Below, one piece after another: positions 35,225 to 46,427 of a stretch of 64,000 bases of DNA; the first letter of the stretch is position 1, and each line of letters begins with the position of its first letter. The stretch is taken from positions 72,223 through 136,222 of the forward strand of contig NMRB01001618.1 in assembly GCA_002633025.1 (NCBI GenBank), in the 5' to 3' direction. This stretch comes from Notospermus geniculatus. Its lineage: Eukaryota; Nemertea; Pilidiophora; Heteronemertea; Lineidae. The notes beneath the pieces were generated by a model that was not told the DNA's origin, did no database searches, and saw only the letters and a list, made by a program, of their open reading frames with translations. The position numbers were made by a program, and so were the translations under genes.

Positions 35225-36945
35225 CTAGAGTGTAGTAACATTCATTTTGTCTGTCTCAGCATTTCCTTCCTGGCCCGAGCCTTCCTCAGCAGTCCTCCTT
35301 CTCTTCCTTGGTGGCAATTCCTCCGGTAAGGGTTTGTCCTTCGTTTCGGGCATTAGCCAGGTCGTGAAGATAGAAGCCAGTAGACCCAAAGTACCGGTCA
35401 GAACGTACGGCAGCGATGCGTGCACGTCACTCTGAAATGTAAAATAATCTCAACTTTTGTTACTATTAAAACTTTTATTACTCAAATTTGCCTGTAATTT
35501 TGTTCTCACCCAGCAAATTGGACAACTTTCGCGCACGAAAAAAGGAATTGCATATTCACCGTGGTGAATATAGATATCCCAAAAAAAGCACAAAAACGAC
35601 ACACAGTATACATTCAAATCGGAAAGTCGTCTCCGAATATTTCGCAAATTTTCGACCGCAAATTTTCGCTATGTAGAAGAGATCCCAGAGGAGAATGAGC
35701 TAGCTCATTCACCTCTGGGGTCTCTTCTACATAGCGCCTGAGGAAGACCCCGATTGGGGTCGAAAATTTGCGAAATAGTCGGAGACGACTTTCCGATTTA
35801 TTGTGTCACCGTGGTGAATACTTACCAGTAAGCCAAACTGCGGTGCAACCACAGACCCTATCCCCGAAATGAAATTGCCTGAGGATAACCCAATGTTTCT
35901 GCAATGAAAATAGAATCACATCAATCATATTGATACTCCAGACAAGTCCGTATCAAATCAAATCAAACCAATATACATGTAGTTGCAAATAACTGAGCTT
36001 TACTGTCGAAGCCACTGAGTGAGCCCAAAGGATGTGTGTTAAAACTAGGCTACATGACAAGTTGATAACTGAGCTTTGGTCCACTTTGTCCGCATGTCCC
36101 GTCGTGATCACAAAGTTGAATTCGCAAAGCAGACACAAATCGATGATTCTATTTTGCACTCGACCTTATCATAGTTGGATACACTTCACAGGAGTAAACA
36201 TCTGCCAACATCCAGTTCCCAGTTGCTGAACCGTAACTTGCCAGTGCCAGGCCTGAGCGGATGCCCTCTCGGCCCTCCATGTAACCGGTCAGGTCGAGGG
36301 CAAGGATGATGACCATAGAAATAATCGGAATAGCGGAGAAGATAGAGAAACTCCAGCGGCGGCCGATGCTGAAAAATAATGAATTTATAAATGGGAGTAC
36401 AAATTCCTGCCACACATAGGAAAAACACCACGGTTTGTCGTCTGGATCATTGGCTACAACCCAGTAAAATCATACGCCCAGTATTAAAAAAAGTTTTGCA
36501 ATTTTTAACCAGGAAGAGTTACATCACGACATCGCCGTCTATGACAATGCAAGACGACCATTTTAAAAGCATGGAATTTCGGTTCATTTGATTGGTTACC
36601 ACTTAATTACCAGTTTATCACCAATGGAGCAAGCAGTCTTGCCACAAGGTTTGCAGAGGCAGCCACGAGTAGATTCTGATAGATGGAGCCGGTCATATTT
36701 GGTATTTCTGATTTCATTCCGTAGGATATGCAGGCACAGGTGAACCTAGGGGGTAGAAGAAATTGTAGCTGATTGTCATTGTCTTCCGTCTTGAGTGTTG
36801 AAACTGAACGTCTGTTACGGTGCAACTCTGGAATTGTTGCAACTCTGGAAGTGCTGTTGCAACTCTGGAATTGCAACTATGGAAGTGACTAGTTATGGTT
36901 TCCGATCTCAAGATCGGAAACCATATTGTGTTTGGTCATGGTGTC

Positions 36946-36981
<36 letters not shown>

Positions 36982-38037
36982 TGTGTGTGTGTGTGTGTGT
37001 GTGTGTCTGTCTGTTCAGTCTGTCACACCTGTAACTTTGTTCCTGNTCCCTTAGGAAATAAGCGAAAAGGACTATGCCAAAGTGAGCTAGCCTCCATCCA
37101 AGTCTCAATCCGACGAACACTCGCCACTTCCGTCCAACGTACTCCATCGGAAGCGTGCCGGCTGTCGGAGAGGTGCAAGCTAGAGAAGAAGTATGGAAAA
37201 CGGTCATAACTATGGTGTAAGATATGAGCCATGACTAGGTCCTATTCTTCAGAGTTGTTGGATGCATGTTCGAAGATGGTGATATCGAGCAGGTGCTTGA
37301 ATCATCATAAGCAGAAAAGAAAGTGGGCTGAATTCATTAGTTCTCAACCAGGCGAAATAAGGACCACATCTTTCTACGAAAAATAGGTAAATATCCCACC
37401 TGCAAAAAAGCCAGTCAGTATCCTTTGGAAGGTATAGACGGGCCAGGATGGAGCCACCGCCAACAGGGCCATCGACACTATTGTCAGTCCCCATGCCGCT
37501 AGCCCCACAGTACGGCGACCGAATATATCTGCAATTTGACCACTTGCCAGACCGCCAATCAACCCACCAGCGAACAAAAGTGTCGCCATCAGACGAGACC
37601 GATAGCGTGTACCGCAGATGAATTGCCACTGAAAATGAAAAATTCTTATGAAATAATTACCACATTAAAAGATGGTACCATACCAAACTGCGATTGAAGT
37701 GGAAGCGAAAACGTATCATGATGCAGTTTTCAGATCAACAAGAACTTACTTCTGTAGTAGGCGACGTATACTCCTTCGAAAAAGTAACATTGATGCATTC
37801 AGCTTCCGGTGTTGGACATCCATTCCAGGTAGCATTACCAATAACGGCAGACGTGTTACGGTCAACTGGGATGCAGGAATATCCGGGACTTCCCGTCTCA
37901 ATAACGTAAAAATTATATGCCAGTGCAGATGTGAGATCTAACGCACAGCCAAAAATTATGATCAGGATTTGAGCAGGGCCCATGTTACCGACACCATCTA
38001 AAATATCTTCAAATTTTGGCTCCGTATCCGACTCCAT
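35225..38037 (-). CDS. SLC22-type organic ion transporter, copy D (exon 4 missing at an n)
   Basis: Visible exons: 38037-37750, 37628-37400, 37179-37047 (exon 3, last 63 bases missing), 36745-36611, 36368-36165, 35898-35826, 35431-35225. The n at 37046 cuts exon 3 mid-sequence and exon 4 is nowhere in the copy, so the loss is most likely a mis-join rather than a real deletion. The remaining frames are open. Exon 6 uses a GTCGAG donor and exon 5 a GTAATT donor, both weaker than in A-C and shared with E. Intron 7 holds a retroelement-like insertion at 35571-35806, beginning 44... bases are not needed to remove: its left duplicate lies well inside the intron, and its right duplicate abuts the exon 7 donor. 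A minus-strand AATAAA at 35034-35039 probably ends the transcript. Confidence 0.75.
35571..35806 (+). mobile_element. Inverted-arm element with hammerhead-like core, 14-base flanking duplication
   Basis: CACCGTGGTGAATA lies at 35557-35570 and again at 35807-35820; copies A-C carry a single related word, so this is a target duplication of retrotransposition size. The arms AAATCGGAAAGTCGTCTCCGA and its complement bound the element. On the plus strand CTGAGGA (35738-35744), a GACCCC/GGGGTC stem with GATT loop, and GAAA (35762-35765) follow in order. Then comes a possible short stem, ATTT-GCG-AAAT. This is the conserved order of a hammerhead ribozyme. Stem I pairing looks weak. Confidence 0.6.
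36948..37010. repeat. (TG)n microsatellite
   Basis: About 60 bases of TG dinucleotides with a few CTG interruptions, just before the n join at 37046 in transporter D. An inverted pair TGGTTTCCGATCTC/GATCGGAAACCA precedes it at about 36896. The repeat probably caused the assembly break. Reading frames across it are spurious. Confidence 0.9.
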
Positions 38038-39094
38038 TTCGCCGTTATTGATGGGTATACAAAATTCAAATCCGTCCAGCCCGTTTTGGATACCCTGATC
38101 GGTGGATCTACTTGCTATTTGTCGCAGAAGGTCAATTACATGTAGTACTAGAAAGTGAATGAAAATATGCAAAACTCCAAAAATGTAGGACTGTTTGATA
38201 TGCTTCTTATACATCGATATTTGGGCTATCGCTTTAACTAGCACATGGGCAACTATCTAATCGGGGTTTCTGTAGTATAGGCTAATAAATTTGGCCCAGT
38301 GACTTCCTTTTGGACTGGCAGTATTTTTTTGATATTCGTGTGGAAGCTCTAGAGATTCGATAGTTTAAGAGGTCGTCCCGCTAACGGTAAACCAAACGTT
38401 TACGTTATTTTTTACTTCGCAAATGTACGTCAAAAATTGCGTTAGCGTTAGTGTTATCGTTAACGTAGCGATTTCTCAACCTCTCGGGTGTCAGAGATCA
38501 TCCCGCTAACGAATTTTACAACACGTTAATGCTATCTGTTTGTCCTTTCAATAGAAGTTATCATTCGTTGTTTGTGTTGGCGTGCCGGTAATTGTCCTCA
38601 ACCTAAGTTGCCAATATCAACGTTTGTTCCAGCGTAGTCCTCAACTTTAAGTTGTCAAAATCACATTTCGTGTTGGCGATGGGACCACCAATCTACGGCT
38701 CAGTCAGTTAACTACCAACATAAGCGACCTTTTTAAACACGATTAATATTTAAAGATGAGAGGTAAGGTAGGCCTATTAGGAATTTTGCAGAAAACTAAA
38801 AGCCCCCCAAACCTTTTTTCAAACACCATTCGGGACTTGAGAACCATTCGTAGGCCTGGTTTAATCATGACCAAGTCGGAAAATTCTTTCAGTTTATATT
38901 ATTTTATTTCCGGAATCAGAGGGTTAGGGCCTTCATGGGCCTACATGGCAAGTACGGGGAGATGATGTAGGAAAGAAGACTTGTAAAGAGGTAGACCCTC
39001 AATGTTGAGTCCCAACGTTCTTTCCATTTGCCCATCACATTCGTCCCTCAATCTCCCACCCGCTGCGGATGTTCCGCCAAGTAAACAGCTCTGT
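38038..39094. other. Spacer between transporters D and E
   Basis: Nearly identical to 34170-35224, including the CGTCCCGCTAACGG inverted segment, a stretch with CCTCAACCTAAGTTGCC, and a minus-strand AATAAA at 38903-38908 that would end transcript E. No gene. An open frame continues upstream of the D start codon to 38244, but it is not conserved in the other copies. Confidence 0.6.
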
Positions 39095-39444
39095 CTAGAG
39101 TGTAGTAACATTCATTTTGTCTGTCTCAGCATTTCCTTCCTGGCCCGGGCCTTCCTCAGCAGCCCTCCTTCTCTTCCTTGGTGGCAATTCCTCCGGTAAG
39201 GGTTTATCCTTCGTTTCGGGCATCAGCCAGGTCGTGAAGATAGAAGCCAGTAGACCCAAAGTACCGGTCAGAACGTACGGCAGCGATGCGTGCACGTCAC
39301 TCTGAAATGTACAATAATCTCAACTTTTGTTACTATAAAAACTTTTATTACTCAAATTTGCCTGTAATTTTGTTCTCACCCAGCAAATTGGACAACTTTC
39401 GCGTAAAAAGGAAAAAAGGAATTGCATACTCACCGTGGTGAATA

Positions 39445-39747
39445 TAGATATCCAAAAAAGCACAAAAACGACACACAGTACACAATAAATCGGAAAGTCG
39501 TCTCCGAATATTTCGCAAATTTTCGACCCCAATCGGGGTCTTCCTCAGGCGCTATGTAGAAGAGATCCCAGAGGTGAATGAGCTAGCTCATCGGGGTCTT
39601 CCTCAGGCGCTATGTAGAAGAGATCCCAGAGGTGAATGAGCTAGCTCATTCACCTCTGGGATCTCTTCTAAATAGCGCCTGAGGAAGACCCCGATTGGGG
39701 TCGAAAATTTGCGAAATAGTCGCAGACGACTTTCCGATTTATTGTGT
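39445..39747 (+). mobile_element. Second copy of the hammerhead-like inverted-arm element
   Basis: The same position in intron 7 as in copy D, with the same 14-base flanking duplication (39431-39444 and 39748-39761). Both arms retain the core: CTGAGGA at 39679-39685 on the plus strand, and the complementary order TTTC (39521-39524) to TCCTCAG (39542-39548) for a minus-strand core. A 60-base segment with GGTGAATGAGCTAGCTCAT is partly duplicated in the middle. It was inherited by the D/E duplication rather than inserted twice. Confidence 0.6.
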
Positions 39748-40479
39748 CACCGTGGTGAATACTTACCAGTAAGCCAAACTGCGGTGCAACCACAGACCCT
39801 ATCCCCGAAATGAAATTGCCTGAAGATAACCCAATGTTTCTGCAATGAAAATAGAATCACATCAATCATATTGATACTCCAGACAAGTCCGTATCAAATC
39901 AAATCAAACCAATATAGTTGCAAATAACTGAGCTTTACTGTCGAAGCCACTGAGTGAGCCCACAGGATGTGTGTTATAACTAGGCTACATGACAAGTTGA
40001 TAACTGAGCTTTGGTCCACTTTATCCGCATGTCCCGTCGTGATCACAAAGTTGAATTCGCAAAGCAGACACAAATCGATGATTCTATTTTGCACTCGACC
40101 TTATCATAGTTGGATTGCCAGTGCCAGGCCTGAGCGGATGCCCTCTCGGCCCTCCATGTAACCGGTCAGGTCGAGGGCAAGGATGATGACCATAGAAATA
40201 ATCGGAATTGCGGAGAAGATAGAGAAACTCCAGCGGCGGCCGATGCTGAAAAATAATGAATTTAAATGGGAGTACAAATTCCTGCCACACATAAGAAAAA
40301 CACCACGGTTTGTCGTCTGGATCATTGGCTACCACCCAGTAAAATCATACGCCCAGTATTAAACAAGTTTTGCAATTTTAACCAGGAAGAGTTACATCAC
40401 GACATCGCCGTCTATGACAATGCAAGACGACCATTTTAAAAGCATGGAATTTCGGTTCATTTGATTGGTTACCACTTAA

Positions 40480-41752
40480 AGCTGAACTGCATGAACAAAA
40501 ACTGGAGATCCGAGCACTAAAAAAAGACCACCACGCCACGGTGGTGGTCAAGAGAAATGCATCTTGTCCAAACAAGGCTATCGACGGACTCCGTCTTTAG
40601 CCTTGTCCGAATCATGTCATCTTTTCCGTTAATGCATAAATTATTAATGAACCTGACCCCTACTTGACCCCGCCTCCGAGCCAATCAGAACTCGCGAAAC
40701 AAATCACCGTTGGACACTTTCTTTGCTCTTCACGCTCGAATTTGTAACATGGATTTTGATTGGCACGTCGATTTTCCTTCGCGCCCCGATGATTGGCTGA
40801 GGCTCTCACCCCCTCAGAAACGGGAAATGTGATGGATTCGAACCAAGCTAGATGGCCGTCAGGCCAGATAGACTGGTGAGCACCAGATGGAGAAATGCAA
40901 ACGACCATAAGGCACTTTCAAAACACCTCCGAAACATGATAGACTATCAGGCTATTTGGTGGCGCCACTGTATTCACCCTGAGTCAGTCAACATAGCAAC
41001 ATCAAGACATGGCATCCAGTGACTTCTGCAGGTCAAAGGCATTAGATTCTTACCGAACCAGAGAGTAAAGTCGGTCACTATTCTATAGTATTCACGTCTT
41101 GTTGACATTTATGGTGTTACCAAAGCACCAGTTGAAAACATTTATGTAGTCAAAAACAATACAACACTCATTTGACGTATATCAACGTCATCAGATATCA
41201 TTATGTATAGGTTGAGGATAATTCTTATTTTATCCCTTTGGACATAATTACCGCAATCAATTAAATATTCTTTCTCCAAATTCACACACATCGCGCGAGT
41301 CATGTATGCATTATTGCTTATATCAAGTACATTGCGTTTCTGTGAAAATATATTTAAATAACAACACTATGGCAAAAGAAATAAAATAAGATTTATGTGC
41401 AACATGTTTGCAATGATACCAAATTGAGTTTCTGAAACTCAGACGAGTGGTGTATTATTTGTTGATGCCGAAGTTATTGCCATTGTACCACATATTTTAA
41501 CTGCGCGCAAGCACTAAAGAACCCTGGCCAACCTCATGCTCAAGCTCTACGGATTGCACTAACTCTACCCAGGCTCTGTCACTTGGACACTATCTCTTGA
41601 TGTGTCTCGATAGAAAGCCTGAGATTGAATACAGTGGCGCCACCAAATACGCTGGTGGTCTATCATGTTCTGGAGGTGTTTCGAAGGGCGTTTGCACTTC
41701 TGTAGACCACCATACTACGGCGCTGTGGTGTTTTTGTTCATGCAGTTCAGCT
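40480..41752. mobile_element. 1,273-bp TTAA-flanked element in transporter E intron 5
   Basis: The ends AGCTGAACTGCATGAACAAA and TTTGTTCATGCAGTTCAGCT are perfect inverted repeats. TTAA flanks both sides (40476-40479, 41753-41756), while copy D has a single TTAA in CCACTTAATTACC. A second inner inverted pair (AACACCTCC...ATGATAGAC and TGGCGCCAC) lies at about 40920-40980 and 41630-41690. No transposase is visible. TTAA duplication is typical of the piggyBac superfamily, so a non-autonomous piggyBac-like element is likely. Confidence 0.85.
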
Positions 41753-42386
41753 TTAATTACCAGTTTATCACCAATGGAGCAAGCAGTCTTGCCACAAGGT
41801 TTGCCGAGGCAGCCACGAGTAGATTCTGATAGATGGAGCCGGTCATATTTGGTATTTCTGATTTCATTCCGTAGGATATGCAGGCACAGGTGAACCTAGG
41901 GGGTAGAAGAAATTGTAGCTGATCGTCTTCCGTCTTGAATGTTGAAACTGAACGTCCATGCCGGAAACCTCTTGGTCTAGGCCTACAAGGCTCTGACGCC
42001 CAATAATATTGTCACGTGTTTCTGAGTGAGCTACGGTTTTGGTATAGTTCAGACAAATAACCTACCACGCAAAGAGTAAAACTAAAGTTATCTTGGTATA
42101 GAATCTCGTCCGGAATAGATCGTGGTAGCTGTACTTCTTGTCTTCTTCTTCATGTTCCTTGAACCGATCTCCTAAGCGGCGTATAAGGTCCAAGTCGGGA
42201 GGTGGTCTCCTGTTCAGCTTGGAGATGAACAGTAAGGATTTGTGGGCGTCCCCGTACCGTTTCTTATGAATAAGCCAACGGGAGCTCTCGGGTAAGAAGC
42301 TGCAAGGAAAACATTTCCTCTATTTACAGGGCCCCTATAGATGACGGATAATAAAAATAAAATTGGCGAAAAAAGAACTAGTCATA

Positions 42387-42486
42387 AAGGCCCGTACACG
42401 ATCATATACAATATTTGTTCAAAACATCATCATACATTTGTATGATGATGTTTATGGACAGATGTATGATCGTGTGGACGGGCTTT
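42387..42486. mobile_element. 100-bp palindrome in transporter E intron 3
   Basis: AAAGGCCCGTACACGATCATA is mirrored by TATGATCGTGTGGACGGGCTTT, with an inner hairpin CATCATCATACATTTGTATGATGATG. A broken relative lies at about 43262-43343, next to the truncated exon 3 copy. Non-coding. Confidence 0.7.
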
Positions 42487-44110
42487 AACCCGCTTTCACA
42501 CCGGACCTGCGTAGAGTTGCGTTGTGCGGCGTACCGAGTACGCCGAAATTAGGCTGCGCACTCAGTTGCTGCGCGCAGGCTCGGCGTAGTCCCTGAATTT
42601 ACATTAGCAAAAGTACAGCCCCTTTCACACCGGACCAACGTAGAGTTGCGTATTGCGGCGTACCGACTACGCCGAGGTTACGCTGCCCTGCGCTGTGCCT
42701 ACGCTGGCCTACGTGGCAATACGCCGAGGGACGCAAAGGGGTACGTGAGATAGACGCAAAAAATTATGCACGTTTAATTTTTTCGCATACTTTCGACGTA
42801 GAGCACTGGACGCAGGAAGTACGCAGTTTTAGGCAAGTCTACGCAATACTACGCTACTGTACGCCATGCCACGCAATAGTTCGCTACCCTATGACAGTCC
42901 GACGAAAAATCCTTCGAGGCTGGCGTAGTGTTACGTATGGAAGGGCGTAGTGTGGCGTACTTTGTTGCGTACGCCAGCCTCAAAGGACTGCTTTTTGGAG
43001 AACTGACACTTCATTTCTCTCTGTTTATATCATCGTCGATCATTACAGTTAGTGGCATATGTCACGTTTTCTTCTGGATTTCACACTTACATACATCCCA
43101 GAACAAAGAAAGGAATCCATGTAAGACTCAGTCCTAACACAAGATGGCGCCATTCCCTTAGGAAATAAACGAAAAGCACTATGCCAAAGTCAGCTAGCCT
43201 CCATCCAATTCTCAATGCGACGAACACTCGCCACTTCGGTCCAACGTACTCTAGCCTACACAATCAAATATCTGTCCATGAACATCATCATACAAATGTA
43301 TGAGGATGTTTTGAACAAATGTATGATCGTGTAGACGGGCCTTAACCCGCTTTCACACCGGACCTTCGTAGAGTTGCGTTGTGCGGCGTGCCGAGTACGC
43401 CGAAATTAGTATATAGGCTGCGCACTCAGTTGCTGCGCGCAGGCTCGGCGTAGTCCCTGAATTTACATTAGCAAAAGTACAGCCCCTTTCACACCGGACC
43501 AACGTAGAGTTGCGTATTGCGGCGTACCGACTACGCCGAGGTTACGCTGCCCTCTGCGCTGTGCCTACGCTGGCCTACGTGGCAATACGCCGAGGGACGC
43601 AAACGGGTACGTGAGATAGACGCAAAAAAATATGCATGTTTAATTTTTTCGCATACTTTCGGCGTAGAGCACTGGACGCAGGAAGTACGCAGTTTTAGGC
43701 AAGTCTACGCAATACTACGCTACTGCACGCCATGCCACGCAATAGTTCGCTACCCTATGACAGTCCGACGAAAAATCCTTCGAGGCTGGCGTAGTGTTAC
43801 GTATGGAAGGGCGTAGTGTGGCGTACTTTGTTGCGTACGCCAGCCTCAAAGGACTGCTTTTTGGAGAACTGACACTTCATTTCTCTCTGTTTATATCATC
43901 GTCGATGATTACAGTTAGTGGCATATGTCACGTTTTCTTCTGGATTTCACACTTACATACATCCCAGAACAAAGAAAGGAATCCATGTAAGGCTCAGCCC
44001 TAACACAAGATGGCGCCATTCCCTCAGGAAATAAACGAAAAGCACTATGCCAAAGTCAGCTAGCCTCCATCCAATTCTCAATGCGACGAACACTCGCCAC
44101 TTCGGTCCAA
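42487..44110 (-). repeat. Tandem duplication of a MITE block plus exon 3 in transporter E
   Basis: 42487-43253 and 43344-44110 are near-identical direct repeats, offset 857 bases. Each starts CCCGCTTTCACACCGGACC, carries two CTTTCACACCGGACC ends and many TACGCC/GGCGTA words, and ends in exon 3 sequence. In the left unit exon 3 stops after CAACGTACTCTA (43091-43253), losing its acceptor side. The right unit contains the complete exon 3 (43957-44152). Confidence 0.8.
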
Positions 44111-44689
44111 CGTACTCTATCGGAAGCGTGCAGGCTGTCGGAGAGGTGCAAACTAGAGAAGAAGTTTGGAAAACGGTCATAACTAGTGTGTAATACATGC
44201 ACATGAGCCATGACTAGGCCCTATTATTCAGAGTTGTTGGATGCATTACATGTTCGAAGATGGTGAATCGAGCCGGTGCCTGAACCATCATAAGCAGAAA
44301 AGAAAGTGGGCTGAAGTCATTTTGTTCTCAACCAAGTGAAATAAGGACCACATCTTTCTACGAAAAATAGGTCAAATATCCCACCTGCAAAAAAGCCAGT
44401 CAATATCCTTTGGAAGCTATAGACGGGCCAGGATGGAGCCACCGCCAACAGGGCCATCGACACTATTGTCAGTCCCCATGCCGCTAGCCCCACCGTACGG
44501 CGACCGAATATATCTGCAATTTGACCACTTGCCAGACCGCCTATCAACCCACCAGCGAAAAAAAGTGTCGCCATCAGACGAGACCGATAGCGTGTCCGGC
44601 AGATGAATTGCCACTGAAAATGAAAAATTCCTATGAAATATTGACGTTAATTACCACATTAAAAGATGGTACCCAAAGAAAGAGAAAGC

Positions 44690-44895
44690 ACAAAAATTGA
44701 CACACAAAATAAACAGGAAGTCAATTTCCAGAATCTTAGCACATTTTCGACCCCAACCGGGATCTCCTTCAGGCTGGCACTTTCAAGTCGAGATGGTACC
44801 ATACCATCCTGAGAATCCCAGGGCTTCGCGCTCGCTCACTCGCATTGAAGGGAGGGTACGACCGTAAATGACCTGAGATCTCAGGATGGTACCAT
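44690..44895. repeat. Hammerhead-like repeat fragment and adjoining palindrome
   Basis: 44690-44795 matches the 13.0-13.1 kb repeat (GGAAGTCAATTTCCAGAATC, then CTGGCACTTTCAAGTCGAG). On the minus strand CTGAAGG, a GATCCC/GGGGTC stem and GAAA occur; the last core A is replaced by G, so activity is unlikely. The next 100 bases are an inverted pair, GATGGTACCATACCATCCTGAGA and TCTCAGGATGGTACCATACC. Both are inserted in intron 1 of transporter E. Confidence 0.6.
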
Positions 44896-45353
44896 ACCAA
44901 ACTGTCATTGAAGTGGAAGCGAAAACGTATCATGATGCAGTTTTCACAGATGAACAAGAACTTACTTCTGTAGTAGGCGACGTATACTCCTTCGAAAAAG
45001 TAACATTGACGCATTCAGCTTCCGGTGTTGGACATCCATCCCAGGTAGCATTACCAATAACGGCAGACGTGTTACGGTCAACTGGGATGCAGGAATATCC
45101 GGGACTTCCCGTCTCAATAACGTAAAAATTATATGCCAATGCAGATGTGAGATCTAAGGCACAGCCAAAAATTATGATCAGGATTTGAGCAGGGCCCATG
45201 TTACCGACACCATCTAGAATATCTTCAAATTTTGGCTCCGTATCCGACTCCATTTCGCCGCAGTTCTTGACGGGTAAACAGGGAATTCAAGTCCGCGTCC
45301 AGCCCGTTTTGAATACCCTGATCGGTGAACCTTGTCGCCAAAGGTCAATCATC

Positions 45354-45433
45354 GGGTGGGCCAGAGAAAGTGTCCCTCCAACAATAAGCAATAGAAATGC
45401 TTTTGTTCGAGCGACACTTTCTCTGGCCCACCC
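45354..45433. mobile_element. 80-bp MITE, GGGTGGGCCAG ends
   Basis: GGTGGGCCAGAGAAAGTGTC and GACACTTTCTCTGGCCCACC are perfect 20-base inverted repeats around a 38-base centre. It is inserted just upstream of the first exon of transporter E. The target duplication is not clear. Confidence 0.75.
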
Positions 45434-45579
45434 TGTAGAAAGTGAATGGAAATATGCAAAACTCCAAAAATGCAGGCCTGGACTGTGTGTGGTGATATCC
45501 TATGCATTAAGGATATTTGGGCTATCGCTTGAACTATAACTACATTTAGTACTACATGGACAACCTATCTAATCGGGGT

Positions 45580-45823
45580 TATAGTCCGTTCCAGATACCT
45601 AAGGCAAATGGTACTAGGTTGAACTCTGCAATGTTACACGACCCTGTTCACTATTTTGACGAACTATTGCACAATACTTTAACAGGCGAGTCCAATGGTA
45701 TAGAGAATAATGCATGTCACCTTGCCTATTGGCTGTGTTTGTGGTCAAGCTGTTAGTAATAAACTAACCACAACTGCAGGTTAGCCAAGTGCGATTTGCC
45801 TTAGGTATCTGGAATGGACTATA
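45580..45823. mobile_element. 244-bp MITE, TATAGTCC ends
   Basis: TATAGTCCGTTCCAGATACC runs on to AAGGCAAAT and is mirrored by ATTTGCCTTAGGTATCTGGAATGGACTATA with one mismatch, giving about 30-base inverted repeats. The centre has no long reading frame. Confidence 0.75.
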
Positions 45824-46388
45824 GTATTGTTGTTCACGAAGTGACGTTATTTCGCACCAGATCACTTCATGGCCAAGGCCGTATTCAGTTAATAGTGCCC
45901 CAACTGGCACGAAATTTCACTAATAAGTTCAGTATGGTGCCAAGTGGTGTCTCGTGTAGTAGAATTTACATACCATTTGCGTTTTTTTCGAGAAATCGAC
46001 ACTTTTTTTGGGCCACGATCGCGATGTATGGACGAATGTACAGAGCATCATTAACTGAAAGTTTGTGTCAGAAATAACGAGGGCATGCAAAAAAATAATT
46101 AAAATATACATGTACTACCACCACACGATGATGTGTATCCACATGTCCACAAGATCACAGAGGCCTAAATCTCGTCGGCTCCCCAAGAATTTTCATAACT
46201 GGAGACACGACTGATTGAGATTTCAGTCGGTTCCACAAGGAATTCCATGAATTGGAGACCCGACTGGTTGAAGTTTCAGTCGGGTCCGCAAGAAAATTTT
46301 ATGAACTGGGGAACCGACGGTCGGGTATATATCCACTGCGTTACAGTATTCGAATTGTCCATCTATTTTCTCTTACTCGCATTCATAA

Positions 46389-46427
46389 TATCAAAAATTC
46401 ATAAGGCTCGCTTATGAATTTTTGATA
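46389..46427. repeat. 39-base hairpin
   Basis: TATCAAAAATTCATAAG, a five-base loop, then CTTATGAATTTTTGATA: a perfect 17-bp stem. It may be a minimal fold-back relic; its function is unknown. Confidence 0.65.

Larger units (their letters stand above)
39095..45253 (-). pseudogene. SLC22-type organic ion transporter, copy E (frameshifted exon 6)
   Basis: Exons: 45253-44966, 44613-44385, 44152-43957, 42299-42066, 41895-41761, 40245-40100, 39839-39767, 39301-39095. Seven keep the standard lengths. Exon 6 is 146 instead of 204 bases: relative to copy D, 58 bases are missing at about 40116, which removes the conserved E-YPT signature and shifts the frame so that it ends soon after GLALAIQL. The rest is well preserved, so inactivation is recent, or the deletion is an assembly error. 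Intron 5 holds a 1,273-bp insertion with TTAA duplication. Intron 3 holds a second, truncated exon 3 at 43253-43091, part of a local tandem duplication. Loop 1 reads NATWDGCPT against NATWNGCPT elsewhere. Confidence 0.8.

Noticed and set aside
35738-35780. Calling a proven active hammerhead ribozyme
   Set aside because: The core order is present, but stem I shows only one or two pairs by eye, so it is reported as a candidate rather than an RNA gene.
36795-37209. Open frames through the (TG)n tract
   Set aside because: The codons are products of the microsatellite on both strands.
38038-38244. In-frame upstream extension of transporter D
   Set aside because: The frame is broken in the other copies, and all copies share the ATG at MESDTEP, which matches SLC22 N-termini.
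43517-43816. 99-codon open frame in transporter E intron 3
   Set aside because: It lies entirely in the duplicated CTTTCACACCGGACC MITE block and reads repeated TACGCC words.
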